Source: Candidatus Heimdallarchaeota archaeon (lineage in GTDB: Archaea; Asgardarchaeota; Heimdallarchaeia; Hodarchaeales; Hodarchaeaceae). From it: a stretch of DNA of 48,323 nucleotides. Below the pieces are notes generated by a model. The model ran no database searches and was not told where the DNA came from. It saw only the letters and a program-made list of their open reading frames with translations. Shown here piece after piece: positions 40,969 through 48,323 of this stretch (within the stretch, counting starts at the first letter, position 1; each line of letters begins with the position of its first letter). A program made the translations under genes and the position numbers. Location of the stretch: positions 1,029,161 to 1,077,483 of the forward strand of contig CP070695.1 of NCBI GenBank assembly GCA_020353515.1. Direction: 5' to 3'.

Positions 40969-43205
40969 GTGACACTATTTTCAACCGATTTCCTGCATTC
41001 ATTCAAGAATGGATATATTCACATGGATGGGAGGAATTACGTGAAATTCAGGTTGCTTCTGCTCAAGCGATATTTGAGACAAAAGATCATGTGTTATTGG
41101 CAACAGGTACAGCCAGTGGGAAGACAGAGGCAGCTTTTTTTCCTGCATTAACACTAATTTATGAAGATCCTCCTGCAAGTATTGGTATCCTTTACATCTC
41201 ACCTTTGAAGGCTTTAATTAATGACCAATTTAACCGTATTGAGGAATTGTTAGAGGAAGCGGAGATTTCAGCTTGGCCGTGGCATGGTGATATCCCTCGA
41301 AATTTAAAAAGAAAGCTAATTGAAAATCCTAGTGGTGTTCTCCAAATTACACCTGAATCTATGGAAAGTTTGTTAATAAATAGGCAACAAGAATTACGTA
41401 GGATGTTTGGTGATCTTCGATTTGTGATCATAGATGAAGTACATGTATTTATGAATGCTGAAAGAGGAACTCAAATCTTATGTCAATTAGAACGCTTGGG
41501 GAATATCATTGGCTATCATCCCCGACGTATAGGTCTTTCAGCGACTCTGAGCGACTATAGCTCTGCAGAAAAGTGGTTAAGTTCGGGAACCAATATTCCA
41601 GTGAATACTCCGAAGGTACAGGGATTAATCAAAAGAATAAGATTAGCTGTTGAGAATTTCATAGATCCTAATCCCAATCCAGCTGGAATAATGCAGTATG
41701 GTGAGAGTGGTGAGTTGGTTGCTCCTGCTACAGAACCTTCTTCAGAACCATACCCCTCGAATATGTATTTATTTGATCAAACGTTAAATCGTCAGTGTTT
41801 AATCTTTACTAATACCCGAGAACGAGCAGAAAGCACAATTAATGCTCTTCGGGCAATTGCTGACCAAAAACGATTTCCGAATCGGTATTATGTTCATCAT
41901 GGAAGTATTTCAGCTTCTCTTAGAGAAGAAGCAGAATCAATTATGAAAACAGGGGACATTCCTTCAGTTACAGCATGTTCAGTTACATTGGAATTAGGAA
42001 TTGATATTGGATCTCTGGAAAGAATTATTCAAATTGGATCCCCACGAACGGTTTCCAGTTTTTTACAGCGTTTAGGACGATCAGGTAGAAAGGAAGCTGA
42101 TGTCTCTGAAATTCTTTTCATCCATTCGGAAGAAGAACCATCAGATAATAAGCCATTACCTTACCTAATACCTTGGGAATTGATCCAATCTGTTGCAATC
42201 ATCAATTTATATTTAGAAGAACGCTGGATTGAACCAATACGAGAATTGAAGTCGCCCTTCAGTTTATTATATCATCAAACAATGTCCTCTTTAGCTTCTG
42301 CGGGCGAGCTCTCTCCTCAATCTCTCGCTCAACGAGTTCTTTCCTTAACGCCATTTCAACACGTCTCTCAAGACAATTATCGGACTCTTATTCGTCACCT
42401 CATTGAATTAAATCACATTGAACAAATTGAAGATACAGGGGGAGGTTTAATCGTTGGTTTAGATGGTGAACGAGTTGTTAGAAATTATCGATTTTATGCT
42501 GTATTTCCTGATGTCGTAGAGTGGACAGTGAAAGATACTGAAGGATTTGATGAAATAGGCAAAGTTGGACAATTATTTCTCCCTGGAGATCGGTTTCCAC
42601 TTGCAGGATATACTTGGGAAGTTAAAGAAATCTATCCCGATCAAAAAATGATAATTGTTTCGAAAGTAGGCGGTCGTACAAGGTATTTCTGGCCTGGAGG
42701 GATTGCTCCTGTGCATACTAAAGTCCTTCAACATATGCGAAAAATCCTCTTTGAAGATAAAATTTATCCTTATCTGCAAGCTGGTGCTGCTGAACGTATT
42801 CAACAGGTTAGAACACTAGCCCGAGAGGTAAGGATGGATAAACGAGCACTTTTTCAACTCGCAGGTCACAAATTTGTACTTATTCCTTGGTCTGGGTCAA
42901 TTTCGTTTCGAACAATTAGAAGAATATTGGAAATACATTCTGAAGAACTGGGGATCAGGAGCTTGAATGAACAGTCTCCATATTTCTTCTTATTTGAAGC
43001 TGAAGACAAAGAAAGAGAGAGTCTTGAATCAGAGATTAAAAAATTGTGTAAGAGAATTGAATCACCTTCCGAGCTTGTCAAAGAGGATGAAATCTTTGTT
43101 TGGCGGAAATTTGACCAATATATCCCAACAGATCTCCAACAACAGACATTAATGGATGATTACTTGGACTTGGAAGAAGTTAAAGAAATTATCAAGAACT
43201 GGTGA
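40965..43205 (+). CDS. Lhr/BrxHI-like DEVH-box helicase, copy 1
   Basis: 746 aa. Superfamily 2 motifs: Q-like region LREIQVASAQAIF, motif I ATGTASGKTEA (Walker A 47-54), Ib LQITPESMESLL, motif II IDEVH (Walker B 157-160), motif III GLSATL, motif IV FTNTRERAEST, motif V VTLELGIDIG, motif VI QRLGRSGRKE. A winged-helix plus beta-barrel part as in Lhr core follows (YHQTMSSLASAGELSPQSLA, LVGLDGERVVRNYRFYAVF in the copy-specific form, GGIAPVHTKVLQHMR). Translates or unwinds nucleic acid from the 3' end in known Lhr proteins. The ATG overlaps the ATPase stop; its TGA overlaps the GTG of the second copy. Confidence 0.92.
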   Translation: MSDTIFNRFPAFIQEWIYSHGWEELREIQVASAQAIFETKDHVLLATGTASGKTEAAFFPALTLIYEDPPASIGILYISPLKALINDQFNRIEELLEEAEISAWPWHGDIPRNLKRKLIENPSGVLQITPESMESLLINRQQELRRMFGDLRFVIIDEVHVFMNAERGTQILCQLERLGNIIGYHPRRIGLSATLSDYSSAEKWLSSGTNIPVNTPKVQGLIKRIRLAVENFIDPNPNPAGIMQYGESGELVAPATEPSSEPYPSNMYLFDQTLNRQCLIFTNTRERAESTINALRAIADQKRFPNRYYVHHGSISASLREEAESIMKTGDIPSVTACSVTLELGIDIGSLERIIQIGSPRTVSSFLQRLGRSGRKEADVSEILFIHSEEEPSDNKPLPYLIPWELIQSVAIINLYLEERWIEPIRELKSPFSLLYHQTMSSLASAGELSPQSLAQRVLSLTPFQHVSQDNYRTLIRHLIELNHIEQIEDTGGGLIVGLDGERVVRNYRFYAVFPDVVEWTVKDTEGFDEIGKVGQLFLPGDRFPLAGYTWEVKEIYPDQKMIIVSKVGGRTRYFWPGGIAPVHTKVLQHMRKILFEDKIYPYLQAGAAERIQQVRTLAREVRMDKRALFQLAGHKFVLIPWSGSISFRTIRRILEIHSEELGIRSLNEQSPYFFLFEAEDKERESLESEIKKLCKRIESPSELVKEDEIFVWRKFDQYIPTDLQQQTLMDDYLDLEEVKEIIKNW

Positions 43206-45487
43206 GGGATCTGGCCTCGGATCAATTCTATCGTCTTGCTCCATGGATTCAAGAGTGGATTTATCGGCGGCAATGGGAGGTATTTAGACCAATTCAAGAA
43301 GAGGCTTGTAAAGTTATATTCGATACTCCCCACCATCTGTTGTTAGCGACTGGAACTGCCAGTGGGAAGACCGAAGCAGCATTATTTCCTATCTTGACTC
43401 TATTGGATCAAAATCCTTCTGCAAGTGTTGGGGTATTGTATATTGGACCATTAAAAGCTCTTATTAATGATCAGTTCCAGCGAGTAGAGGATCTCCTTCA
43501 AGAGGCGGATATAAAAGTCTGGCGATGGCACGGAGACGTCTCACAGAGTCATAAAGCCAAATTAGTTAAAAATCCAAACGGATTACTACAAATCACTCCA
43601 GAATCATTAGAAAGTTTATTAATCAATCGTACAACTGATTTACGAAGACTCTTTGGGGATCTACGATTCGTCATTATTGATGAAGTGCATGCGTTCATGC
43701 CTCAATTATCGGATCGAGGAAGACAGGTTCTTTGTCAACTTGAGCGGCTTCAAGAGTTTGTAAACCGAATTCCACGACGAATTGGTCTTTCAGCAACACT
43801 TGGTGATTATTCATATGCGGAATATTGGCTTGCTTCAGGCACTAATCAATCTGTTATTACTCCGATTACAAATGAACCCTCGAAAAAACTTAGGCTAAGT
43901 ATTGAACATTTTACTGAAACAACATGGTATCGAGCAAAAATGAGAGGACAACCCCCACCACGTGGCCTTGATCTCCCATCACATAGATGGATCTTTGATT
44001 TAGTTTTAGGAAGAAAATGTATAATTTTTCAGAATGATAGAGAAAGAACTGAACTTGTGACTCATGGATTAAGAGAAATCGCTAAATCAAAAGGATTACC
44101 TGATGTATACCACACGCATCATTCATGTATAGCAGGTTTGCTTAGAGAGGATGCAGAGGAGTTCTTGAAAGAAAAGAATGGAGTCCCCCATGTTGTTGCA
44201 GCAACTATGACTCTAGAGTTAGGCATTGATATTTCTGATGTGGAAAGGATTATCCATGTAGATAGCCCTCATGCTGTTTCCACATTCGTACAACGTTTAG
44301 GAAGATCTGGTAGAGTAAATAACGCATCAGAGATGTTATTTGCAATTTCTGAGAACCCCAAGACAGATCGAACACCTCTTGCATATCAACTCCCCTATCG
44401 GTTATTACAGGCTATCGCTGTTGTCGAGCTCTATCTCGATGAACGATGGGTCGAACCTGCAATTCCCCTCAAAAAGCCATTTTCAATCTTATTCCATCAA
44501 ACAATGTCTATCTTAGCCTCTGCTGGTGAACTTTCTCCTCAGGCGTTAGCTCAAAGAGTGTTATCACTTTCTCCTTTCAAGAATATTACCCAGGCTGAAT
44601 TTCGCGTATTATTAAACCATCTTCTCAAAAATGATTACATCGAACAAATTCAAGATGGGGGTTTGGTGCTTGGACTCGCTGGAGAAAAAATAGTCCGAAA
44701 TTACCGTTTTTATGCAGTATTTCGAGACTATGCTGTTGACTATTCAGTGAAAGAGGGGACACGAGAGATTGGCCATATTGAACAACTCCTTGAACCAGGT
44801 GATCAATTATTAATAGGCGGATATCCTTATCGAATAACCCAAGCTTACCCCAAACAAAAGCTCATGCTAGCTGAAAAGATAACTGACAAACCATTGTACG
44901 TATGGCCAGGGAGAATAGCACCTGTTCATACGAGAGTAGTTCAACGCATGCGACGTTCTCTCTTTGAAGAAAAAAATTATTCATTTCTCCAAAGAGGCGC
45001 ACAGCTCCGACTTAAGGAAGGCCAATTATTCGCCAAAGAGCAGCAGTTAGATAAAAAGGTCTTATTACAAGAGTCAAAAAGCAGGTATAGCCTGCTCCCA
45101 TGGATGGGGTCTACACCTTTCAGAACTCTTCTTCGTATATTAAAATTTCTTGGTCCAAACACCTTAGGGATCAATTGGGTACAACCTGAGCCTGTAACAA
45201 CAACAGATCCTCATCTTCCAGTCCATGTGGTTCAATTTGAAACTGGTAATTATAATAACGTCAATTCGCTTTATAAAGATCTATACAATCTAGTAGAAAG
45301 CGTTTCAGAGAAAGAATTACATCAATTATATGATCAGTCTGAAAAATTTATTTATGAGAGATACCATCATCTATTACCAATAGACTTGCAGCGAGAGGTT
45401 TTAGTTCATAATTACCTGGATCTTGAGGAGGTTAAGAGTGTCATTCGTACGTGGGAGGATTATTCTGTTTACTGGCAAGAAAATTGA
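43202..45487 (+). CDS. Lhr/BrxHI-like DEVH-box helicase, copy 2
   Basis: 761 aa, a paralogue of the gene before it over its entire length, with the same motifs: TGTASGKTEA (Walker A 50-57), LQITPESLESLL, IDEVH (160-163), GLSATL, MTLELGIDI, QRLGRSGR, YHQTMSILASAGELSPQALA, NYRFYAVF. The GTG start lies in GTGA over the stop of copy 1, so the two are made in coupled amounts. All catalytic residues are present in both, so neither is a dead copy; a heterodimer or division of labour on two strands is possible. Divergence is greatest in the region between motifs III and IV and at the C-terminus. The second gene has an extra insert near QLSDRGRQ after the DEVH box. Confidence 0.92.
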   Translation: MRDLASDQFYRLAPWIQEWIYRRQWEVFRPIQEEACKVIFDTPHHLLLATGTASGKTEAALFPILTLLDQNPSASVGVLYIGPLKALINDQFQRVEDLLQEADIKVWRWHGDVSQSHKAKLVKNPNGLLQITPESLESLLINRTTDLRRLFGDLRFVIIDEVHAFMPQLSDRGRQVLCQLERLQEFVNRIPRRIGLSATLGDYSYAEYWLASGTNQSVITPITNEPSKKLRLSIEHFTETTWYRAKMRGQPPPRGLDLPSHRWIFDLVLGRKCIIFQNDRERTELVTHGLREIAKSKGLPDVYHTHHSCIAGLLREDAEEFLKEKNGVPHVVAATMTLELGIDISDVERIIHVDSPHAVSTFVQRLGRSGRVNNASEMLFAISENPKTDRTPLAYQLPYRLLQAIAVVELYLDERWVEPAIPLKKPFSILFHQTMSILASAGELSPQALAQRVLSLSPFKNITQAEFRVLLNHLLKNDYIEQIQDGGLVLGLAGEKIVRNYRFYAVFRDYAVDYSVKEGTREIGHIEQLLEPGDQLLIGGYPYRITQAYPKQKLMLAEKITDKPLYVWPGRIAPVHTRVVQRMRRSLFEEKNYSFLQRGAQLRLKEGQLFAKEQQLDKKVLLQESKSRYSLLPWMGSTPFRTLLRILKFLGPNTLGINWVQPEPVTTTDPHLPVHVVQFETGNYNNVNSLYKDLYNLVESVSEKELHQLYDQSEKFIYERYHHLLPIDLQREVLVHNYLDLEEVKSVIRTWEDYSVYWQEN

Positions 45488-45514
45488 GGTATATGTCTAT
45501 TTCAGTGTGATGAT

Positions 45515-46516
45515 ATGAAAATAAATGAAGTTATCAAGAAATTATTAGCTTCAAAGGATCCAGCAATTCAATTAAAGGTGTATTTACGACTACTGGAACA
45601 TGATTATGAGAGTCACGAAGTTCAGAAAGTAGTATCTGTCATCAAAGAGTCACCTGTGGTTTCAGGATTACTAAGCGCCCTTTCAGCTCAAGAAAAGGTA
45701 TATAATACAAAAGAGATCGGAGAGGGACGTGTTTATAAGAAGTGGGAAGGAATTCATTGGGTATTGGCGGACTTGGCAGATATTGGTTATCCCCCAGGAG
45801 ATCAAACATTACTAGCAAGCATTAAACTTGAGTTGAACTGGTTATTAAGTAAGAAACGCTGGGCAAGTAAGAAGACACTTAATGGACGAAAGAGATTTTG
45901 TGCTTCTCAAGAAGGGAATGGATTATTTTCAATTACATCACTCGGACTAGCAGAACATGTCTTGGAGGAATGTTCAATTCTAGCTAATCGTTTAATTACC
46001 TATCAATGGCAGGACGGAGGATGGAATTGTGATGTGCGACCTGAAGCAAAAAACTCATCCTATCATGAAAGTGCAATTCCCCTAAGAGCATTGAACGTCT
46101 TTGAGAGAAGAACTAGCGATCCGAAGGCAAAAAAAGCAGTCGACCAAGCATCAGAATTGTTTCTCAAGAGAAGATTCTATAAAAAATTGAATACCAACAA
46201 AATTATTGATAGGAATTGGACAAAATTATCGTATCCTTCATATTGGATGTATAACTTCTTCTTTGGATTGAAAGTGATCGCTGAATGTGGAAAAATAGAA
46301 GATTCTCGGTGTGAAGATGCTTTACAGTTACTCGAATCCAAACAACTCCCTGAGGGAGGATTTCCAGCAGAACAGAAGAATTTCTTTACTAATAAAAGGT
46401 CTCGCTATTCTCCAGTTGACTGGGGAGAATTAAATAGACGGAAAATGAATGAATGGGTCACAATTGACGCGTTCTATATTTTGAAAGAAGCAAACAAAAT
46501 CGATCTTGAAGTATAG
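45515..46516 (+). CDS. Alpha/alpha-toroid (squalene-cyclase/prenyltransferase-repeat-like) protein
   Basis: 333 aa, all helical. N-terminal 60 residues look like HEAT-type helices (VIKKLLASKDPAIQLKVYLR). The rest resembles terpene-cyclase/prenyltransferase repeats: WEGIHWVLADLADIGYPPGD, a QW-like motif YQWQDGGWNCDV, SYHESAIPLRALN, then SYPSYWMYNFFFGLKVIAEC and LLESKQLPEGGF. The DxDD acid motif of cyclases is absent, so catalysis on terpenes is unlikely. It starts 27 bases after helicase copy 2 on the same strand and probably is the last gene of the operon. Similar soluble toroid proteins without known function are common in bacteria and archaea, and its link to the helicases may be only by position. 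Confidence 0.7.
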   Translation: MKINEVIKKLLASKDPAIQLKVYLRLLEHDYESHEVQKVVSVIKESPVVSGLLSALSAQEKVYNTKEIGEGRVYKKWEGIHWVLADLADIGYPPGDQTLLASIKLELNWLLSKKRWASKKTLNGRKRFCASQEGNGLFSITSLGLAEHVLEECSILANRLITYQWQDGGWNCDVRPEAKNSSYHESAIPLRALNVFERRTSDPKAKKAVDQASELFLKRRFYKKLNTNKIIDRNWTKLSYPSYWMYNFFFGLKVIAECGKIEDSRCEDALQLLESKQLPEGGFPAEQKNFFTNKRSRYSPVDWGELNRRKMNEWVTIDAFYILKEANKIDLEV

Positions 46517-46540
46517 AACTCATCAAGAACTTAGTATAAT

Positions 46541-47776
46541 TTATGTCAAGCGTTTTAGTTTGTCTAATACTACAAAGTAAGCTTTCTTTTCTAATTCTTC
46601 AAGTAGTATACTTTTTCCATTTAAAAAGAAGTCAATAATATAGGGATGGGCAGCTTGAGGAATGTTTAATTTCTTAAATTCGCTCCTATCCAACTCGTAA
46701 ACATCTTCAGGATGTGTTTCAAGAAATGCAGCAGCTTTGTTTAACTGATATGTTTCACCTTTTTCTTGAATAATATTTAAACTTACGTAAGCTGCTCTCA
46801 TTAAGATTTCAGCAAGTCGGAGATTATTTTCAATCCGTCCAGGAGGAATATATCGTCTTGAAGTGTAAGGCAGCTCAAATTCATGATTAAATTTGTATGC
46901 TTTTATCTCTGGATAGATGAGATTGAATTTTTTTAATTGAAAATGATCTAATGTTCCATATTTGTTATTATTGCCGTACAGTTGGCGATATTTAGATAAC
47001 AAATGAGGATATTGTTTTTGGATTGTACGGAAAAACCCCTCTTTATTTCTTCCAGGTTTTAAGGTTAAGGACCAAACATATACAAACTCTGCCCCAACTT
47101 TTTTTGCTTCTTGGAATATAGAATTCATGTTTTCGTCTGTATCCCCAATAAATGGTAATGGGGGATAAAAATATACCCCTGAATGAATCCTTTCTTCCCT
47201 TAGTTTCTGAATTGCTTTGAAGCGTTCGGAGGTTGTACTTGCACGGGGTTCAAAGATTTCTTGAGCATTTTCATCCGCTAATGTAATACTGAAATTTACT
47301 GCTGCGTATGTTCTCTCATTTATCTTTTTAAATAAGTCTAGGTCTCTTAAAACAAGTGTATTTTTTGTTAATATTTGTACAGGAACATTATACATATATG
47401 CAAGATGTAATAATGTACGAGTCATTTTCACCTGTTTCTCTGCAGGCTGATAGACATCACATACACCTCCTCCAATAAATAGAATGAATTTTGGTTTAGG
47501 GCCTTTTTTCTCTAATTTTAAATGATCTTCTAGAGTAGAGCCTGATACCATACCTTGCTTTTTTAAAAATCGTTCAAGCAAGTGAGGGGCATTCTTCTTG
47601 ACACGAATACGATTACCAAAGTCTTCATGCATGTGATATACTTCAGATTTACCATCACAATACTGACAATCGTGATAACAGCCCTGATAAGGATTAAGAT
47701 AGTGTTCAGACCAAGAAAAAAGTGAGGGCGAGCTATTCCGCATTAGAGTCTTGGCATAATACTCTTCTATAATCAT
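46541..47776 (-). CDS. SPL-family radical SAM protein
   Basis: 411 aa. The [4Fe-4S]/SAM motif CYHDCQYC gives Cys33, Cys37 and Cys40 (CX3CX2C), preceded by YLNPYQG, the typical lead-in of spore-photoproduct-lyase-like proteins. Further radical SAM barrel signs: FILFIGGGVCDVYQPAEKQ (the GGE-like strand and YQPAE box of this group), VQILTKNTLVLRDLDLFKK, NFSITLADENAQEIFEPRAS and SGVYFYPPLPFIGDTDENM. Family members include a DNA-lesion lyase and many with unknown substrates. ATG 47776 has AGGT eight bases upstream. It converges on the toroid gene with a 24-base gap. A DNA-repair role next to helicases is tempting but unsupported. Confidence 0.88.
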   Translation of the reverse strand: MIIEEYYAKTLMRNSSPSLFSWSEHYLNPYQGCYHDCQYCDGKSEVYHMHEDFGNRIRVKKNAPHLLERFLKKQGMVSGSTLEDHLKLEKKGPKPKFILFIGGGVCDVYQPAEKQVKMTRTLLHLAYMYNVPVQILTKNTLVLRDLDLFKKINERTYAAVNFSITLADENAQEIFEPRASTTSERFKAIQKLREERIHSGVYFYPPLPFIGDTDENMNSIFQEAKKVGAEFVYVWSLTLKPGRNKEGFFRTIQKQYPHLLSKYRQLYGNNNKYGTLDHFQLKKFNLIYPEIKAYKFNHEFELPYTSRRYIPPGRIENNLRLAEILMRAAYVSLNIIQEKGETYQLNKAAAFLETHPEDVYELDRSEFKKLNIPQAAHPYIIDFFLNGKSILLEELEKKAYFVVLDKLKRLT

Positions 47777-48141
47777 ATGAATTAACCTGGTGAGGTCGGT
47801 GGGGTGAGGTTTAACGATCCAAATTTCATTAAAATTTTCAATAAAAATTTTTATTCCAAATTAATAAAATCCAAGCCTCTGAAAATTCCTCAATAATATT
47901 ATACAAGAAATTTAGTCTGAATTAGGAATAATCTGGCCTAATCTCTACTATGAATAGAATTCAAGATTACTCAAAATACGACGATATTTTTTCTCAATTT
48001 TTTGGACTTAAAAGAATAGCCTGAGATACTTTTTTAGAGATATTTAATATTAATAGCTTATTAAACAGTATTTTTAGATCATCTCTAGAAATTCGAATTA
48101 AACCAAAATCATTATTAAAAAAGAAAACTTGGTTATTTAAC
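47777..48141. other. Gene-free AT-rich gap between divergent genes
   Basis: 365 bases between the radical SAM gene (minus) and the HAD gene (plus). Only a G-rich patch near 47787-47812 (read as a C/A-rich leader of the radical SAM gene) stands out. Several A/T runs could be TATA elements for both directions, but none is clear enough to name. Confidence 0.4.
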
Positions 48142-48323
48142 ATGATAATAAAAGCTATTGCTTTTGATATTGATGGAACTTTATTAAATACTAAATTGCT
48201 CGTAGAAAGATCTAGATTAAATGCTATAAAAGCAATGATTGAAGCAGGTCTTCACATATCAGATGTTTCAGAAGCTTATATGAAATTATTGAATATTATC
48301 CAGAAATATGGACCAAATTATAA
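48142..48323 (+). CDS. HAD-superfamily hydrolase, N-terminal part (cut by window edge)
   Basis: Open from ATG 48142 to the end, 60 codons. Residues 5-14 give the HAD motif I, AFDIDGTLLN, with nucleophile Asp and acid Asp two residues on. The cap region LVERSRLNAIKAMIEAGLHI and YMKLLNIIQKYGPNY agrees with my memory of the archaeal TIGR02253-type HAD proteins, in which E-x-x-R-x-NA-I-x-A-x-I-x-AGL recurs. Such enzymes are phosphatases for small phosphorylated metabolites. Motifs II and III lie beyond the window. Confidence 0.85.
   Translation, partial: MIIKAIAFDIDGTLLNTKLLVERSRLNAIKAMIEAGLHISDVSEAYMKLLNIIQKYGPNY

Noticed and set aside
39616..45487. Canonical BREX locus
   Set aside because: BrxD-like and BrxHI-like proteins are present, but PglX, PglZ, BrxC/PglY and BrxA/B are absent from the window.
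45515..46516. Functional squalene or terpene cyclase
   Set aside because: Only the toroid repeats and a QW-like motif are seen; the catalytic DxDD motif and usual cyclase length are missing.
1..48323. tRNA, rRNA, riboswitch, CRISPR array or transposase
   Set aside because: I looked through the gene-free stretches and found no cloverleaf, rRNA-like segment, regular repeat-spacer pattern or transposase frame. A covariance-model search would be needed to exclude small structured RNAs.

Overview
The window looks like a chromosomal piece of an Asgard archaeon. The evidence is a Roadblock/LC7 gene directly followed by a Ras-like small GTPase gene, an archaeal-type D-aminoacyl-tRNA deacylase (DTD2), a TrmB regulator, TATA-box-like promoters, AT-rich DNA, many TTG/GTG starts and large secreted beta-helix proteins. 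A UbiE/MenG-type quinone methyltransferase and a class I GAPDH fit the quinone-bearing Heimdallarchaeia-like lineages better than Lokiarchaeia, but the lineage is an inference. I saw no rRNA, tRNA, CRISPR array or insertion sequence.

Layout. 1-11.3 kb is mostly cell-envelope and sensing genes: a cut-off secreted protein, a PadR regulator overlapping a HAAS-domain polytopic membrane protein, a surface protein of five tandem PepSY-like repeats rich in Tyr and Trp, a single-pass membrane protein with extracellular beta domains and a cytoplasmic winged helix (apparently started at CTG), dtdA, and a 1.1-kaa fusion of a BMP-type solute-binding domain with a NosD-like beta-helix. 11.4-18 kb holds the Roadblock/GTPase pair and two MtmB (monomethylamine methyltransferase) homologues that lack pyrrolysine, having His and Lys at the Pyl position. 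One of these is in an operon with an M20 amidohydrolase. A methyltransferase gene remnant and a split Ada DNA-repair pair lie between them. 18-32 kb is a mixed run: a Cys-rich membrane protein, UbiE, an FMN-fold flavoprotein (again with a CTG start), GNAT, a zinc-ribbon/polyproline/coiled-coil protein, a condensation-type acyltransferase divergent from a double-HTH regulator, an ATC-hydrolase-like protein, a TPR remnant, GrpB, a TIGR04076-type protein, TrmB, a YkgJ Cys-cluster protein, an MFS permease, a YIP1-like protein and gap.

33-46.5 kb is the most interesting block. All genes are on the plus strand and most are coupled. They are a leucine-rich-repeat protein ending in a TerB-C-like domain, a degraded solute-binding-protein gene on the other strand, a 1160-aa protein with a UVR motif, two TerB-N domains and the same TerB-C-like end, a BrxD-like ATPase, two tandem Lhr/BrxHI-like DEVH helicases joined by 4-base overlaps, and an alpha/alpha-toroid protein. 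I propose this as a candidate LRR-TerB-BrxD-helicase genome-defence or DNA-stress system without the PglX/PglZ parts of BREX. The window ends with an SPL-type radical SAM gene (minus) and the start of a HAD hydrolase (plus).

Two genes share the same initiation layout, GGTGA-N6-CTG, in front of readable N-termini that have no ATG/GTG/TTG. This suggests that CTG is a real start codon in this genome. Signs of gene decay (an ICMT tail, a TPR tail, a solute-binding protein) are scattered between the intact operons.
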